DNA of 64,000 nucleotides from Thioalkalivibrio sp. XN279 (GTDB taxonomy: Bacteria > Pseudomonadota > Gammaproteobacteria > Steroidobacterales > XN24): contig NZ_JAANBD010000025.1 of assembly GCF_011089885.1 (NCBI RefSeq), positions 248,001 through 312,000 of the forward strand. The letters run 5' to 3'. Of this stretch, positions 6,894 to 15,143 are shown in pieces. Under the pieces are notes generated by a model. The model saw nothing but the letters and a program-made list of their open reading frames with translations. It made no database searches and was not told where the DNA came from. Each line of letters starts with the position of its first letter. The first letter of the stretch is position 1. The translations under genes and the position numbers were made by a program.

Positions 6894-9230
6894 TTAGCGC
6901 AAACCGTGCATCACGTCGACGTCGGCGATGCCCCCGGGCCCGTGACAGATGCCGCAGGTCTCGAGGTAGGTCGAGATGGCCTGGGATTCAAGGTCGTCCT
7001 TGGTGATGCTGGCGTCCGTGGCCGACGGCAGGTATCCGCCGGTCTGCATGATGTGCAGCCGCGTGAGGTTCGCGATCTGCTCGGGAGCGCCCTGGTGACA
7101 GGACCAGCAGGCTGCCGCCGTCGGGGTAATGGCCACGTCGTCGCGCCAGTCGGAACGGTCACTCCCGGTGTTGATGGTGACGGAGCGACCCTGGGTCGCA
7201 GTCGGGTAATACGTGCCTTCCAGGTGGCAGGCCTTGCAGTTGGCAACGTCCTGCGGGTAGGTGATGTCGCGGTAGTCGTGCGACCTGTTGCCGAAGCCGT
7301 AGACCACGTTCTGCGCCGCATGGATGGCATGGACCATGTAACGCATGTCCACGCTTTCCTCGCCTTTGCCGTCCAGCGGTGAGGGCGTCGTCCAGTCGAA
7401 ACCGGCGCCGTCGCGCCGCCGCACGTCGGTGGCGTCGGGATTGTGGCAGGTGGCGCACAGCTGGATATTGTCGGCCCGGTTGGCGCCGTGCAGGGACAAT
7501 GCTTCGTGGCAATCGTTGCACTTGTCGATCGACACGATTTCGCGCCGCGGCGGGCCGGCGAAGAACACGGCGCCTGCCACCGGGATGCTCGTGGCGGCGC
7601 CGGTTGACGGCACCTCGACCACCGGATGGCCTTCGAGCGCGACGGCGACGCCCTCCTCGACACTTGCGGGCAGGGGTGCGGGCGCTGTGACCGTGTAGCT
7701 GCCGTCGCCGTTCCTCACCGCATTGGCCTTGAGGTCCGCGAGCGGAATCGTCACCGGCTGGGCCGGCGCGCCTGTGTCGACCGTGGCGCTGCCGCTGCCC
7801 TCGTTGGAGTAATCAGCGGTGTTCCATGCGATGTTCAACGTCAGGCTCGGCGAACCGATGTTGAAGGCAGGGTCGGTGTTGATGTCATAGCGTGTGCCCG
7901 TGGCAGGATTATTCACCGCGAAGGTGATGACGGGCTGTGCGCCGGCTGTTGCGTTCTCCACGGCGAGGATCTCGTAGGCGAAGGACTCTCTGCCGATCAG
8001 CACGGCCTCCTTCACGCCCTTGAGATGATTGACCTCGTTGCCGCCCGCCGAGCTGCCGGGCGCGTGACAGCTCACGCACGTCCCTTCGGCAGCCGGCCCG
8101 AAGCTATGCCCGAAAGCTTGCAGCGCCTGTCCGGTCAGCGGGTCACGCTCGGCCGTCAGCAGGCCCTCGATGTGGCAGCCGCCGCAGTCTGCAGCTGTAG
8201 CCACCGACTTCCAGTTGTCCCCCTCCGGGGCGATCGCGCTGGCCTCGTGGCAGTTCTCGCAAAACAGCGGCGATTGCGGGTAAGTGACATCACTGTAGTC
8301 GTGCGGCGTGCCGCCAAAGCCGTAAACCACGTAGGGCTCTGCGCGGTCGACGCCGAGGTGAATGGCGTGCGTCATGTAGGCCATGTCGACCGACTCGCCG
8401 GAATCCGGGTCGATGGTGCTGGGGTTATGACAGGTCACGCAGTACTCGACCGTGACGCGCGGACCGCCGTGGAGTTCCAGGCGCTCGTGGCAATTGCTGC
8501 AGTTCTCGGTGGCGGCGATGGTGCGCGCGAGGGGCACGGCAGCGCCGGTGGCCGGAACGAAGTCGAACACGGGGTTGTCCGGGAAGACCTGGTTGCCCGG
8601 GGCCTGCATGCGCAGCTCGAACCCGACCCGGTGCACTGCCTGGGGTTCAAAACTCACTGCGACCGGCGTGGTGACAGCGGCTGGATCGGTGGCGAATGTG
8701 TAGCGGTAGGCGCCGCCGCCGAGCTCCTCGAGGGTGCCTGCGGCGCCGGGCTCGGTGGTGGCCTGGAGCGCGCGCTCGAGCACCTGGGGTGTCGTGGCGC
8801 CGGGGGTCTGCACCCGGTTGATGTAACTCACCCACTGCGGTCCGGTCACGCCGGAACCCGGGCTCAGTTTCGCCAGCGTGAAGCTGATGACGGCGGGGTC
8901 CAGGCGGATGATGCCTGCCCCCGACGGTGTCGTCAGGGTGAAATCGACCACCGGGGTACTGTTCATGCTGACGCTCGTGATCTCCGCCACGATGCGGCCG
9001 ATGGCATCCGCCTGGGACTGGGTCAGCCGGCTCCCATTGCCGATGGCGATGTCAGTGGCCGAGCCGGGGGGGCCCTCTTCGCCCGGCGGGCCGCCGGTGC
9101 CCGGATCGCCGCCTGGGCCAGCCGGTCCTGGCGGACCGTCGTCACCGCTGCACGCGGTCAGCGCCAGGGAGAAAAACCCCATGGCGAACAACATCTTGAG
9201 CCCAGAGAAGCGTCCTGAAATCACGCTCAT
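6894..9230 (-). CDS. mtrC: OmcA/MtrC-family outer-membrane decaheme cytochrome lipoprotein
   Basis: Surface-exposed terminal reductase (or oxidase) of an Mtr conduit. The protein is 778 residues from the chosen ATG, with signal peptide and lipobox LTAC (Cys27). About ten Gly-X-Y triplets follow (residues 29-58, collagen-like). Ten CxxCH sites are arranged five plus five (CSNCH, CVTCH, CENCH, CGGCH, CVSCH, then CNDCH, CATCH, CKACH, CWSCH, CGICH), separated by a beta-rich domain, as in MtrC structures. A longer start at 9335 would put 35 non-signal residues in front and is unlikely. It heads mtrC-mtrA-mtrB. A perfect hairpin lies in its leader at 9256-9281. Confidence 0.93.
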   Translation of the reverse strand: MSVISGRFSGLKMLFAMGFFSLALTACSGDDGPPGPAGPGGDPGTGGPPGEEGPPGSATDIAIGNGSRLTQSQADAIGRIVAEITSVSMNSTPVVDFTLTTPSGAGIIRLDPAVISFTLAKLSPGSGVTGPQWVSYINRVQTPGATTPQVLERALQATTEPGAAGTLEELGGGAYRYTFATDPAAVTTPVAVSFEPQAVHRVGFELRMQAPGNQVFPDNPVFDFVPATGAAVPLARTIAATENCSNCHERLELHGGPRVTVEYCVTCHNPSTIDPDSGESVDMAYMTHAIHLGVDRAEPYVVYGFGGTPHDYSDVTYPQSPLFCENCHEASAIAPEGDNWKSVATAADCGGCHIEGLLTAERDPLTGQALQAFGHSFGPAAEGTCVSCHAPGSSAGGNEVNHLKGVKEAVLIGRESFAYEILAVENATAGAQPVITFAVNNPATGTRYDINTDPAFNIGSPSLTLNIAWNTADYSNEGSGSATVDTGAPAQPVTIPLADLKANAVRNGDGSYTVTAPAPLPASVEEGVAVALEGHPVVEVPSTGAATSIPVAGAVFFAGPPRREIVSIDKCNDCHEALSLHGANRADNIQLCATCHNPDATDVRRRDGAGFDWTTPSPLDGKGEESVDMRYMVHAIHAAQNVVYGFGNRSHDYRDITYPQDVANCKACHLEGTYYPTATQGRSVTINTGSDRSDWRDDVAITPTAAACWSCHQGAPEQIANLTRLHIMQTGGYLPSATDASITKDDLESQAISTYLETCGICHGPGGIADVDVMHGLR

Positions 9231-9255
9231 TTGCTTACCCCATCCCCTTGATTCA

Positions 9256-9281
9256 GCTGCGGCGCCATGCGGCGCCGCAGC
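9256..9281 (-). promoter_or_regulatory. Perfect 11-bp hairpin in the mtrC leader
   Basis: The arms GCTGCGGCGCC and GGCGCCGCAGC around a 4-base loop lie 25 bases upstream of the mtrC ATG, so they should be transcribed. No T-run follows, so it is not a simple terminator. A role in mRNA stability or in controlling translation is possible but only inferred. Confidence 0.45.
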
Positions 9282-9395
9282 ACGAAATTGCGCTGGTTTG
9301 GCACGCTTCATTTCACGGGAGAACACCCCGTTCAAGAATCAGGACTTATACCTAAACCACGGAAAATAAAGCATTCCCGGCATTATTCCCGGCGT

Positions 9396-9426
9396 AAAAA
9401 GAAGGGGCCGGGTGATCCCGGCCCCT
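9396..9426 (-). terminator. Rho-independent terminator after the second decaheme gene
   Basis: Perfect 10-bp stem (AGGGGCCGGG / CCCGGCCCCT) with a 4-base loop, followed on the minus strand by TTCTTTTT. It lies about 25 bases after the stop of the gene at 9450-11669, so that gene is probably a separate transcript from mtrCAB. Confidence 0.8.
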
Positions 9427-9449
9427 TGACTTGATGACGTTCCGGCCGA

Positions 9450-11669
9450 CTAGAACTGGCCGTGCGACACCGCCGTATCTGCAACCCGGCCGGGGCCGTG
9501 ACAGATCAGGCAGCTCTCGCTCTGGGACGACGGGATCGGCATGGATCCCTTGGTGCCGCCGAAGACGCCGCCGTTGACCACCATGTGGGCCTTGGCCTGG
9601 TCGCTCGAGTGGCAACCGGCACAGGCCTCGGACGTGGCCGAGTTGGCAATGTCGTCCTTCCAGTTCAGGAGGTCCGGGCCGGCGTCGACGGAGACCGGGC
9701 GGGCGGTGTCACGCGCGGCGTAGAAGGTCCCCTCCGCATGGCACGCCAGGCAGTTGCCCACGCTCTGCGGATAGGTGATCTCCCCGAAGCCGGGATATGC
9801 GGCCGCATGCACCTGGTGCAGCATCGGCCCCAGGGCGATCGTGCCGATGTCCGGATACGCTGCATCCGGGTTATGGCAGGTGACGCACATCTGCGGGTCG
9901 CCGGCGCGGCTGCCGCCATGGAAGGCGAGGAACTGGTGACAGCTGTCGCACTTCTCTTCCTCGATGATCCGCGCCCGCGGCTCGGCGGTATAGAAGATCG
10001 CACTCTCGGGGTAGGCCCGCTCACCATCCGCAAACACCCGGCGGCCCTCGAGGGTCACCATGACGTTCGCAGGCGCGTCCATGGCGTTCACCTCGGGCTG
10101 CGTGTACGTGAAGCTGCCGTCGGCGTTCTCCACCAGGTCGCCAAGCACCTCGAGCAAGTTGAGAGCCACCGGCTGCGCGCGCTCATTGGCCAGGAAGCCC
10201 TCTTCCACGCCGTTGTAGATGTCGCCCGTGTCCCACGCGAAGCGCAGCGTGAATCGCGCCCCTGTGGACAGGAACGTCTCGTCGGTGGTGACGTCGATGG
10301 GGGTTCCGGCTGCGTCCAGCACGCGGAAGGTGATGGATGCCTGCTGGCCGGCCTGGAAGCCGTCCACCCCGAGGATTTCGTAGGTGAAGTCCTGGCCAAG
10401 CGTCTCGCGCAGGCGGTTGGAGCCCGGGATATTGGCATGGATGGCCTGCGCCGTCGGCACGATCTGCCCATTGTGACAGTTGACGCAGAAGCCGTCGTTG
10501 AAGGCCAGCCCGCCGACCGAGGAACCCTCGTTATGCTGGTACTGGTAAACCGGCTTGCCGGTAACCGCGTCGGGCGCATCGAGCAGTAGTCCCTCGACAT
10601 GGCAGCCGCCGCAGGTCGTGGGCGTCACCGTGACGTTGAAATCGTCGCCGTCCGGCGTGGTCTCGGAGGCCGCGTGACAGTTCTCGCACCACAGGATGTC
10701 CTGCGGATAGGTCACGTCGCCATAGTCATGCTGGCTGTCGCCGAAACCATAGACCACGTAGGCCTGGGCACGATCGACCCCCAGGTGAATGGCATGGGCC
10801 ATGAAGCCCATGTCGAGCGACTCGCCCGTGTCCTGGTCGATGGTGTCGGGATTGTGGCAGGCCACGCAATACTCGGTGGTGATGCGCGGGCCGCCGTGGA
10901 ATTCGAGCCGGTCGTGGCAGGCGTTGCAACTTGCGGCGTCGACGACACGCTTGGCCAGCGACACGATCTCGCCCGTGGCCGGGATGAAATCGAGTACGGG
11001 GTTGGCGGGCGCGATTTCGCGCAGCGCGCTGCCGTGGCCGCCGCGGATTTCCAGGCCGACGCGGTGGACGAGTTCGGGCTCGTAGTCCACCGGCACCGGT
11101 GCCGTGACATTGGCCGGGTCCGTGGCGTAGGTGTACTCGTACACGCCGTCGCCCAGCTCGACCAGGGTGCCCGCGCTGCCGGACTCGGTGGTTGCCTGGA
11201 GCGCCTGCTCGAGCACGTTGGGCGTGTCGGCGGCGTTGCTGGACTCGATACGATTGATGTAGCTGACCCAGCTCGAGGGACGGCCATCCCCGGCCGGCTC
11301 GAGCTTGTTCAGGGTAAAGGCCAGCAGGCTCGGGGCGATCTCCAGCGCCGGCCGCCCGTCCGCGGCAGTCACCTTGAAGGTGATGGTCGGCGGGCTGGCG
11401 ATGGTGACGTCGGTGATCTCGGCCACCAGCGTGCCGATCTGCGCCGCCTCGGCCGAGTCGATGGCGCCGGACCCGATGACCACGACCTCGGATGCGGTGG
11501 GTCCCTGCGGGCCCGTGGGGCCTTCCGGCCCTTCGGCTCCCGGCGGCCCTTCCGGACCGACCGGCCCGGGCTCCCCATCATCCCCGCTACAGCCGGCGAG
11601 CATGAGTGAAAGGCAACCAAGCGCCGCCAGTGCGGCAATGCTTCCTGTACGGAATTTTGCAGTATTCAT
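9450..11669 (-). CDS. Second OmcA/MtrC-family decaheme cytochrome lipoprotein
   Basis: A paralogue of the mtrC gene downstream, also predicted on the cell surface. The protein has 739 residues: signal peptide with lipobox LAGC (Cys27), ten Gly-X-Y triplets just after it, and ten CxxCH sites in two groups of five (CNACH, CVACH, CENCH, CGGCH, CVNCH, then CDSCH, CVTCH, CLACH, CAGCH, CLICH). The flanking text is closely similar to the first copy (for example AIHLGVDRA and VVYGFG), so this looks like a duplication that has diverged. It has its own terminator and an inverted repeat upstream. It may partner with MtrAB as OmcA does in Shewanella. Confidence 0.92.
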   Translation of the reverse strand: MNTAKFRTGSIAALAALGCLSLMLAGCSGDDGEPGPVGPEGPPGAEGPEGPTGPQGPTASEVVVIGSGAIDSAEAAQIGTLVAEITDVTIASPPTITFKVTAADGRPALEIAPSLLAFTLNKLEPAGDGRPSSWVSYINRIESSNAADTPNVLEQALQATTESGSAGTLVELGDGVYEYTYATDPANVTAPVPVDYEPELVHRVGLEIRGGHGSALREIAPANPVLDFIPATGEIVSLAKRVVDAASCNACHDRLEFHGGPRITTEYCVACHNPDTIDQDTGESLDMGFMAHAIHLGVDRAQAYVVYGFGDSQHDYGDVTYPQDILWCENCHAASETTPDGDDFNVTVTPTTCGGCHVEGLLLDAPDAVTGKPVYQYQHNEGSSVGGLAFNDGFCVNCHNGQIVPTAQAIHANIPGSNRLRETLGQDFTYEILGVDGFQAGQQASITFRVLDAAGTPIDVTTDETFLSTGARFTLRFAWDTGDIYNGVEEGFLANERAQPVALNLLEVLGDLVENADGSFTYTQPEVNAMDAPANVMVTLEGRRVFADGERAYPESAIFYTAEPRARIIEEEKCDSCHQFLAFHGGSRAGDPQMCVTCHNPDAAYPDIGTIALGPMLHQVHAAAYPGFGEITYPQSVGNCLACHAEGTFYAARDTARPVSVDAGPDLLNWKDDIANSATSEACAGCHSSDQAKAHMVVNGGVFGGTKGSMPIPSSQSESCLICHGPGRVADTAVSHGQF

Positions 11670-11702
11670 GGGTCAGTCAATCCCCCGGGGTGTCGACTCT
11701 TT

Positions 11703-11721
11703 AACGTGCGTCGCGCACGTT
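11703..11721. promoter_or_regulatory. Inverted repeat upstream of the second decaheme gene
   Basis: AACGTGCG-TCG-CGCACGTT, perfect 8-bp arms with a 3-base spacer, centred about 43 bases before the ATG at 11669. It could be an operator or a leader hairpin; no clear -35/-10 pair is visible around it. The gap between the genes runs from 11670 to 11814. Confidence 0.35.
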
Positions 11722-11814
11722 CTTACACCAAGGCATTGCAGCCCAGCCCAGCCGCAAGGACTATCCGTGAATCTACCTAAGGCCTTGCGCTGGAAAGGAA
11801 TTGGCAGCGCGCGG

Positions 11815-12687
11815 CTAGACGTCCAGCGAGGCAAGGTGCCGGCGGAACTCGGTGCCCAGTTCCGGGTGCTTCAGGGCATAGTGCACGGTCGCCTCGAGAT
11901 AGCCGAGCTTGCTCCCGCAATCGAAGCGCAAGCCCTTGAATTCATGACCGAAGACAGGCTCCTCCCGCAACAGGCGCGCAATCGCGTCGGTGAGCTGGAT
12001 TTCGCCCCCGGCGCCGGCGCCGGTGTCGGCCAGCAGGTCGAAGATGCGCGGCGTGAGGATGTAACGCCCCACCACGGCGAGATTCGAGGGCGCATCCGCG
12101 GGATCAGGCTTCTCGACGATGCCCCGCAGCCGTCGCAAGCCTGCGCCCGCGGGCTCCCCATCGATGATGCCGTACTGCCGAGTCTGGGCGTGGGGCACTT
12201 CCTCGACGCCGAGCACGCTGCCGCCATGAGCGGCAAACACCCGCGCCATCTGTGCCAGGCAGGCTTCCTCGGCGTCGATCAGGTCGTCCGCGAGGTGCAC
12301 GAAGAAGGGCTGGTTGCCCACCACCGGCCGCGCGCACAGGACGGCGTGGCCGAGACCCAGCGGCTCGCCCTGGCGCACGTAAATGCAATTGACGTCCGGA
12401 GGCACGGTGTTGCGCACCATCTCGAGCAGGGCTTCCTTGTCCTTGCTCGCCAGCAGGCGTTCCAGCTCCGGCTCGACGTCGAAGTGGTCTTCGATGGCCC
12501 GCTTGTGACGCCCGGTGATGAAGACCAGGTTCTTCGCTCCCGCCTCGATCGCCTCCTCCACCGCATACTGGATCAGCGGCTTGTCGACCACCGGGAGCAT
12601 CTCTTTCGGGCTCGCCTTGGTGGCCGGAAGGAAACGTGTGCCCTTGCCGGCAACCGGGAAGACGGCGTATCGGATCTGCGTGCTCAA
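11815..12687 (-). CDS. galU: UTP-glucose-1-phosphate uridylyltransferase GalU
   Basis: Makes UDP-glucose from UTP and glucose-1-phosphate for polysaccharide and lipopolysaccharide synthesis in the cytoplasm. The nucleotidyltransferase signature [19 protein letters not shown] is near the N-terminus, and the 290-residue length fits the family. The start is a TTG with a perfect AGGAGG six bases upstream. The open frame continues upstream of this point, but the added text has no family character. It lies after the ComEA-like gene on the same strand. Confidence 0.93.
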   Translation of the reverse strand: MSTQIRYAVFPVAGKGTRFLPATKASPKEMLPVVDKPLIQYAVEEAIEAGAKNLVFITGRHKRAIEDHFDVEPELERLLASKDKEALLEMVRNTVPPDVNCIYVRQGEPLGLGHAVLCARPVVGNQPFFVHLADDLIDAEEACLAQMARVFAAHGGSVLGVEEVPHAQTRQYGIIDGEPAGAGLRRLRGIVEKPDPADAPSNLAVVGRYILTPRIFDLLADTGAGAGGEIQLTDAIARLLREEPVFGHEFKGLRFDCGSKLGYLEATVHYALKHPELGTEFRRHLASLDV

Positions 12688-12758
12688 GCTGGGCCTCCTG
12701 CAATGCTCGGTCGCTGCGATGCCGGCATGCTTGCACAAGGCTTGTTGAGGCGCAACGA

Positions 12759-12790
12759 ACGGGGTGGCGCGGTCGGGTGCGCCACCCCGT
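12759..12790 (-). terminator. Hairpin downstream of the ComEA-like gene
   Basis: Perfect 12-bp arms (ACGGGGTGGCGC / GCGCCACCCCGT) around an 8-base loop, starting seven bases after the stop codon at 12798. The T-run on the minus strand is poor (TCGTTG), so termination may be partial, with galU downstream partly read through. Confidence 0.5.
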
Positions 12791-12797
12791 CCCGACT

Positions 12798-13076
12798 TTA
12801 CTCCGGCTTCTCCGGCGCGGACACGATGATGTTGTCGCGATTGTCCTCCAGCACGCGCTCGCCGATGCCCTGCACCAGCACGATGTCCTCCGGCGCCCGG
12901 AACGGACCGTTGGCTTCGCGCCACGCGATGATGGCTTCGGCCCGCGCGGGGCCGATCCCCTTGAGTTCGCGGGCGAGCGTTGCGGCGTCCGCGGTGTTCA
13001 GGTCGACCGGGCCGGCCCACGCCAGCACGGGCATGAGAGCCAGGGCCGCACACAGGTTTCTGGCAATTCGGATCAT
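12798..13076 (-). CDS. ComEA-type helix-hairpin-helix DNA-binding protein
   Basis: Small exported protein of 92 residues. A signal peptide covers about residues 1-21 (ending VLAWAG) and is followed by a helix-hairpin-helix region ([19 protein letters not shown] and the second hairpin [10 protein letters not shown]). ComEA proteins bind incoming double-stranded DNA in the periplasm during natural transformation. Short versions like this are common in gammaproteobacteria and are not always tied to competence. The start at 13076 is supported by GGAGG eight bases upstream; a longer open frame has no signal peptide. Confidence 0.85.
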   Translation of the reverse strand: MIRIARNLCAALALMPVLAWAGPVDLNTADAATLARELKGIGPARAEAIIAWREANGPFRAPEDIVLVQGIGERVLEDNRDNIIVSAPEKPE

Positions 13077-13164
13077 GAGAGTTCCCTCCGTGGCAGTGAT
13101 CACGGCCACCATGGCCGCAAGGGGAATCCTCGCGCGGAAGCCCTTCCGGAACGAGAGGGAAAAT

Positions 13165-14388
13165 TCAGGTCTTGCGCCCGGATTCGCGCGGCACTGCGCG
13201 CGGATCCAGCATGGCCTCGAAACGGAACTTGGTGACCGGCCGCGTAGCGCCCCAGGTACGGCAGCTCGGGCACTGCCAGTAGAGCACGTTGCCGGAGAAG
13301 CCGCAGACGTTGCAGCGGTAACGCGGGCTGGCCTTGGCGATGCGGCGCATGGCACGGCTGATGCGGCGCACCGCGGCGTCCTTGCCGCCCTCCTGTTCCA
13401 GGGTCGGCCGCAGGGTCTCGAGAATCTCCGTCAGGATCGGGTTGCTCTCGACGAAATCGATGATGCACTGGCGTGTGACGGGGTCGTCGAAACCGCCGTC
13501 GGTGATAGCGGCGAACGCCACGCCGGGGCGCCATTCGGGGTGCCGCGACAGCGCGCCCGCCAGCCAGCGCCCGAACTCGCCGGCCTTCCCCAGCTCGGCG
13601 TAGCTGCGCCTTAACTCTGGCAGGACGTCGGCCAGGAACCCGCCGTCTTGCTCCAGTGCCTGCTCGTAAAGCTTCACCGCCAGGCGATGATCCCCCTCGC
13701 GCTGGCCTACTGCGGCCCGCATCATGGCGCCCCGGACGCCGTCGGGATCCGCGCTCTGGGCCCGCTTCAGCCAGTGCTTGGCCGCGCCCAGGTCGCCGCG
13801 GCCGAGCGCATCCTGGGCGAGCTCGCAGCAGTAGTGCGCGACGGTTTCCCCGCCGGCCTGCCCGGCCTGGCTGGCCAGCTGGTCCATCGCGCCGATGGCC
13901 TTGTCCCAGTCGCGTTGCAACTCGTAGATCCGCACCAGCCCGCGCAGGCCGAGATCCCGGTGCGCGCCGCCGCGCGCGACCTGGGCATAGACCTGTTCGG
14001 CGCGGTCGAACAGGCCCGCCTTGAAATAGTCCTCGGCCAGTTCGTTCAGCGCGCGCGCCTTGGCGTCGCGCGGCAGGTCGGGACGCGCGACCAGGTTCTG
14101 GTGCACCTTGATGGCCCGCTCGGTCTCGCCGCGACGGCGGAACAGCGCGCCGAGGGCAAAGTGCGTGTCAACCGTGTCTGCATCCATGTCGACCATGCGG
14201 ATGAAGACTTCAAGGGCCTTGTCGGGCTCCTCGTTGAGCAGGTAGTTCAGTCCCTGGAAGTAGTCGGCGCTCACGTGGCCGCGCGCGGCCGCCTTGCTGC
14301 GCGGCTGGCTGCGCCGCGCGAAATACCAGCCAAGGCCGGCCGCCGCAGCGAACAGCAGCAGCAGCAAGTAGCTGTCAGCCGCGCTCAT
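13165..14388 (-). CDS. lapB: Lipopolysaccharide assembly protein LapB (YciM)
   Basis: Inner-membrane-anchored TPR protein that, with FtsH, adjusts LpxC levels and coordinates lipopolysaccharide synthesis with assembly. It has 407 residues: one N-terminal membrane helix (about 5-22), a run of tetratricopeptide repeats, and a C-terminal rubredoxin-like metal site with two cysteine pairs (CNVCG and CPSC) that pack on the TPRs. The start lies inside the end of lapA, a 14-base overlap. This is the usual ihfB-lapA-lapB arrangement. Confidence 0.93.
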   Translation of the reverse strand: MSAADSYLLLLLFAAAAGLGWYFARRSQPRSKAAARGHVSADYFQGLNYLLNEEPDKALEVFIRMVDMDADTVDTHFALGALFRRRGETERAIKVHQNLVARPDLPRDAKARALNELAEDYFKAGLFDRAEQVYAQVARGGAHRDLGLRGLVRIYELQRDWDKAIGAMDQLASQAGQAGGETVAHYCCELAQDALGRGDLGAAKHWLKRAQSADPDGVRGAMMRAAVGQREGDHRLAVKLYEQALEQDGGFLADVLPELRRSYAELGKAGEFGRWLAGALSRHPEWRPGVAFAAITDGGFDDPVTRQCIIDFVESNPILTEILETLRPTLEQEGGKDAAVRRISRAMRRIAKASPRYRCNVCGFSGNVLYWQCPSCRTWGATRPVTKFRFEAMLDPRAVPRESGRKT

Positions 14389-14662
14389 CCGGCACCGCGA
14401 GTTCGGTGGCCCCTGGTGTCTTGCGCAGCTCGCCACGCAGCCGGCGACGCTCGTTCGCCAGGCGCGCAAGGCGCGGGACTGCCGAAAGGATGCCCAGCAA
14501 CCAGCCGAGGGCGATGGCGAGAATGAACGCGAGGCCGAGCGGCACGCGCAGCACGGTGTACCCGAGTTCGAGCTCGATTTCACCGGGGTTCATGGCAGTG
14601 AACAACACTGCGACCGCGAGCGCGAGGATAAACAGTACGGCTGTGAAGATCCGCTTGATCAT
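14375..14662 (-). CDS. lapA: Lipopolysaccharide assembly protein LapA (YciS)
   Basis: Small inner-membrane protein of 95 residues with two hydrophobic helices (about 5-22 and 43-63) joined by the family text NPGEIELELGYTVLRVPLGL, and a basic C-terminus. It acts with LapB in lipopolysaccharide assembly. The start is the ATG of MIKRIFTAV; the frame is open upstream, but only non-conserved residues would be added. Confidence 0.9.
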   Translation of the reverse strand: MIKRIFTAVLFILALAVAVLFTAMNPGEIELELGYTVLRVPLGLAFILAIALGWLLGILSAVPRLARLANERRRLRGELRKTPGATELAVPDERG

Positions 14663-14754
14663 GGCGAACTGCCCGTGTGGGGCGCCGGGGCGCGTTACAG
14701 GCAGGATTGTATCAGCGGAACCGGATACGCGCGGCCGTGGCCGCGCACCGAGGA

Positions 14755-15057
14755 TCAATCCTTGATCGGGTTGTCCCGTCCGTCATTGACGCGCTCACGC
14801 AGGTCCTTGCCGGGCTTGAAGTGAGGCACGTACTTGCCGGACAGCGCCACGGCCTCCCCGGTCTTCGGGTTGCGCCCGATGCGCGGCGGCCGGAAGTGCA
14901 GGGAAAAACTGCCGAAACCGCGGATCTCGATGCGTTCGCCGCCGGCCAAGCTGTTGCTCATCACCTCGATGAGGTGCTTCACGGCCAGTTCCACGTCCTT
15001 CGAATTGAGGTGATTCTGCCGCCGGGCGATCGCCTCGATCAGTTCAGACTTTGTCAT
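14755..15057 (-). CDS. ihfB: Integration host factor beta subunit
   Basis: Half of the IHF heterodimer, a DNA-bending nucleoid protein used in transcription, replication and recombination. 100 residues, with the DNA-binding arm text [22 protein letters not shown] that is diagnostic of the IHF/HU family. The opening [23 protein letters not shown] and the position next to rpsA identify the beta subunit. A GC-rich hairpin separates it from rpsA. Confidence 0.96.
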   Translation of the reverse strand: MTKSELIEAIARRQNHLNSKDVELAVKHLIEVMSNSLAGGERIEIRGFGSFSLHFRPPRIGRNPKTGEAVALSGKYVPHFKPGKDLRERVNDGRDNPIKD

Positions 15058-15106
15058 TGTCTCGACCCGTCCCTTGCCCCAAAACGACCCCGTCCAGGCC
15101 GGAAAC

Positions 15107-15132
15107 GCGGGCCGCCCCGAAGGGCGGCCCGC
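15107..15132 (-). terminator. Hairpin after rpsA
   Basis: Perfect 11-bp stem (GCGGGCCGCCC / GGGCGGCCCGC) with a TTCG loop on the minus strand, 12 bases after the rpsA stop. Only GTTT follows, so it probably lowers read-through into ihfB rather than ending all transcripts. Confidence 0.55.
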
Positions 15133-15143
15133 TGCCGCAGCAA

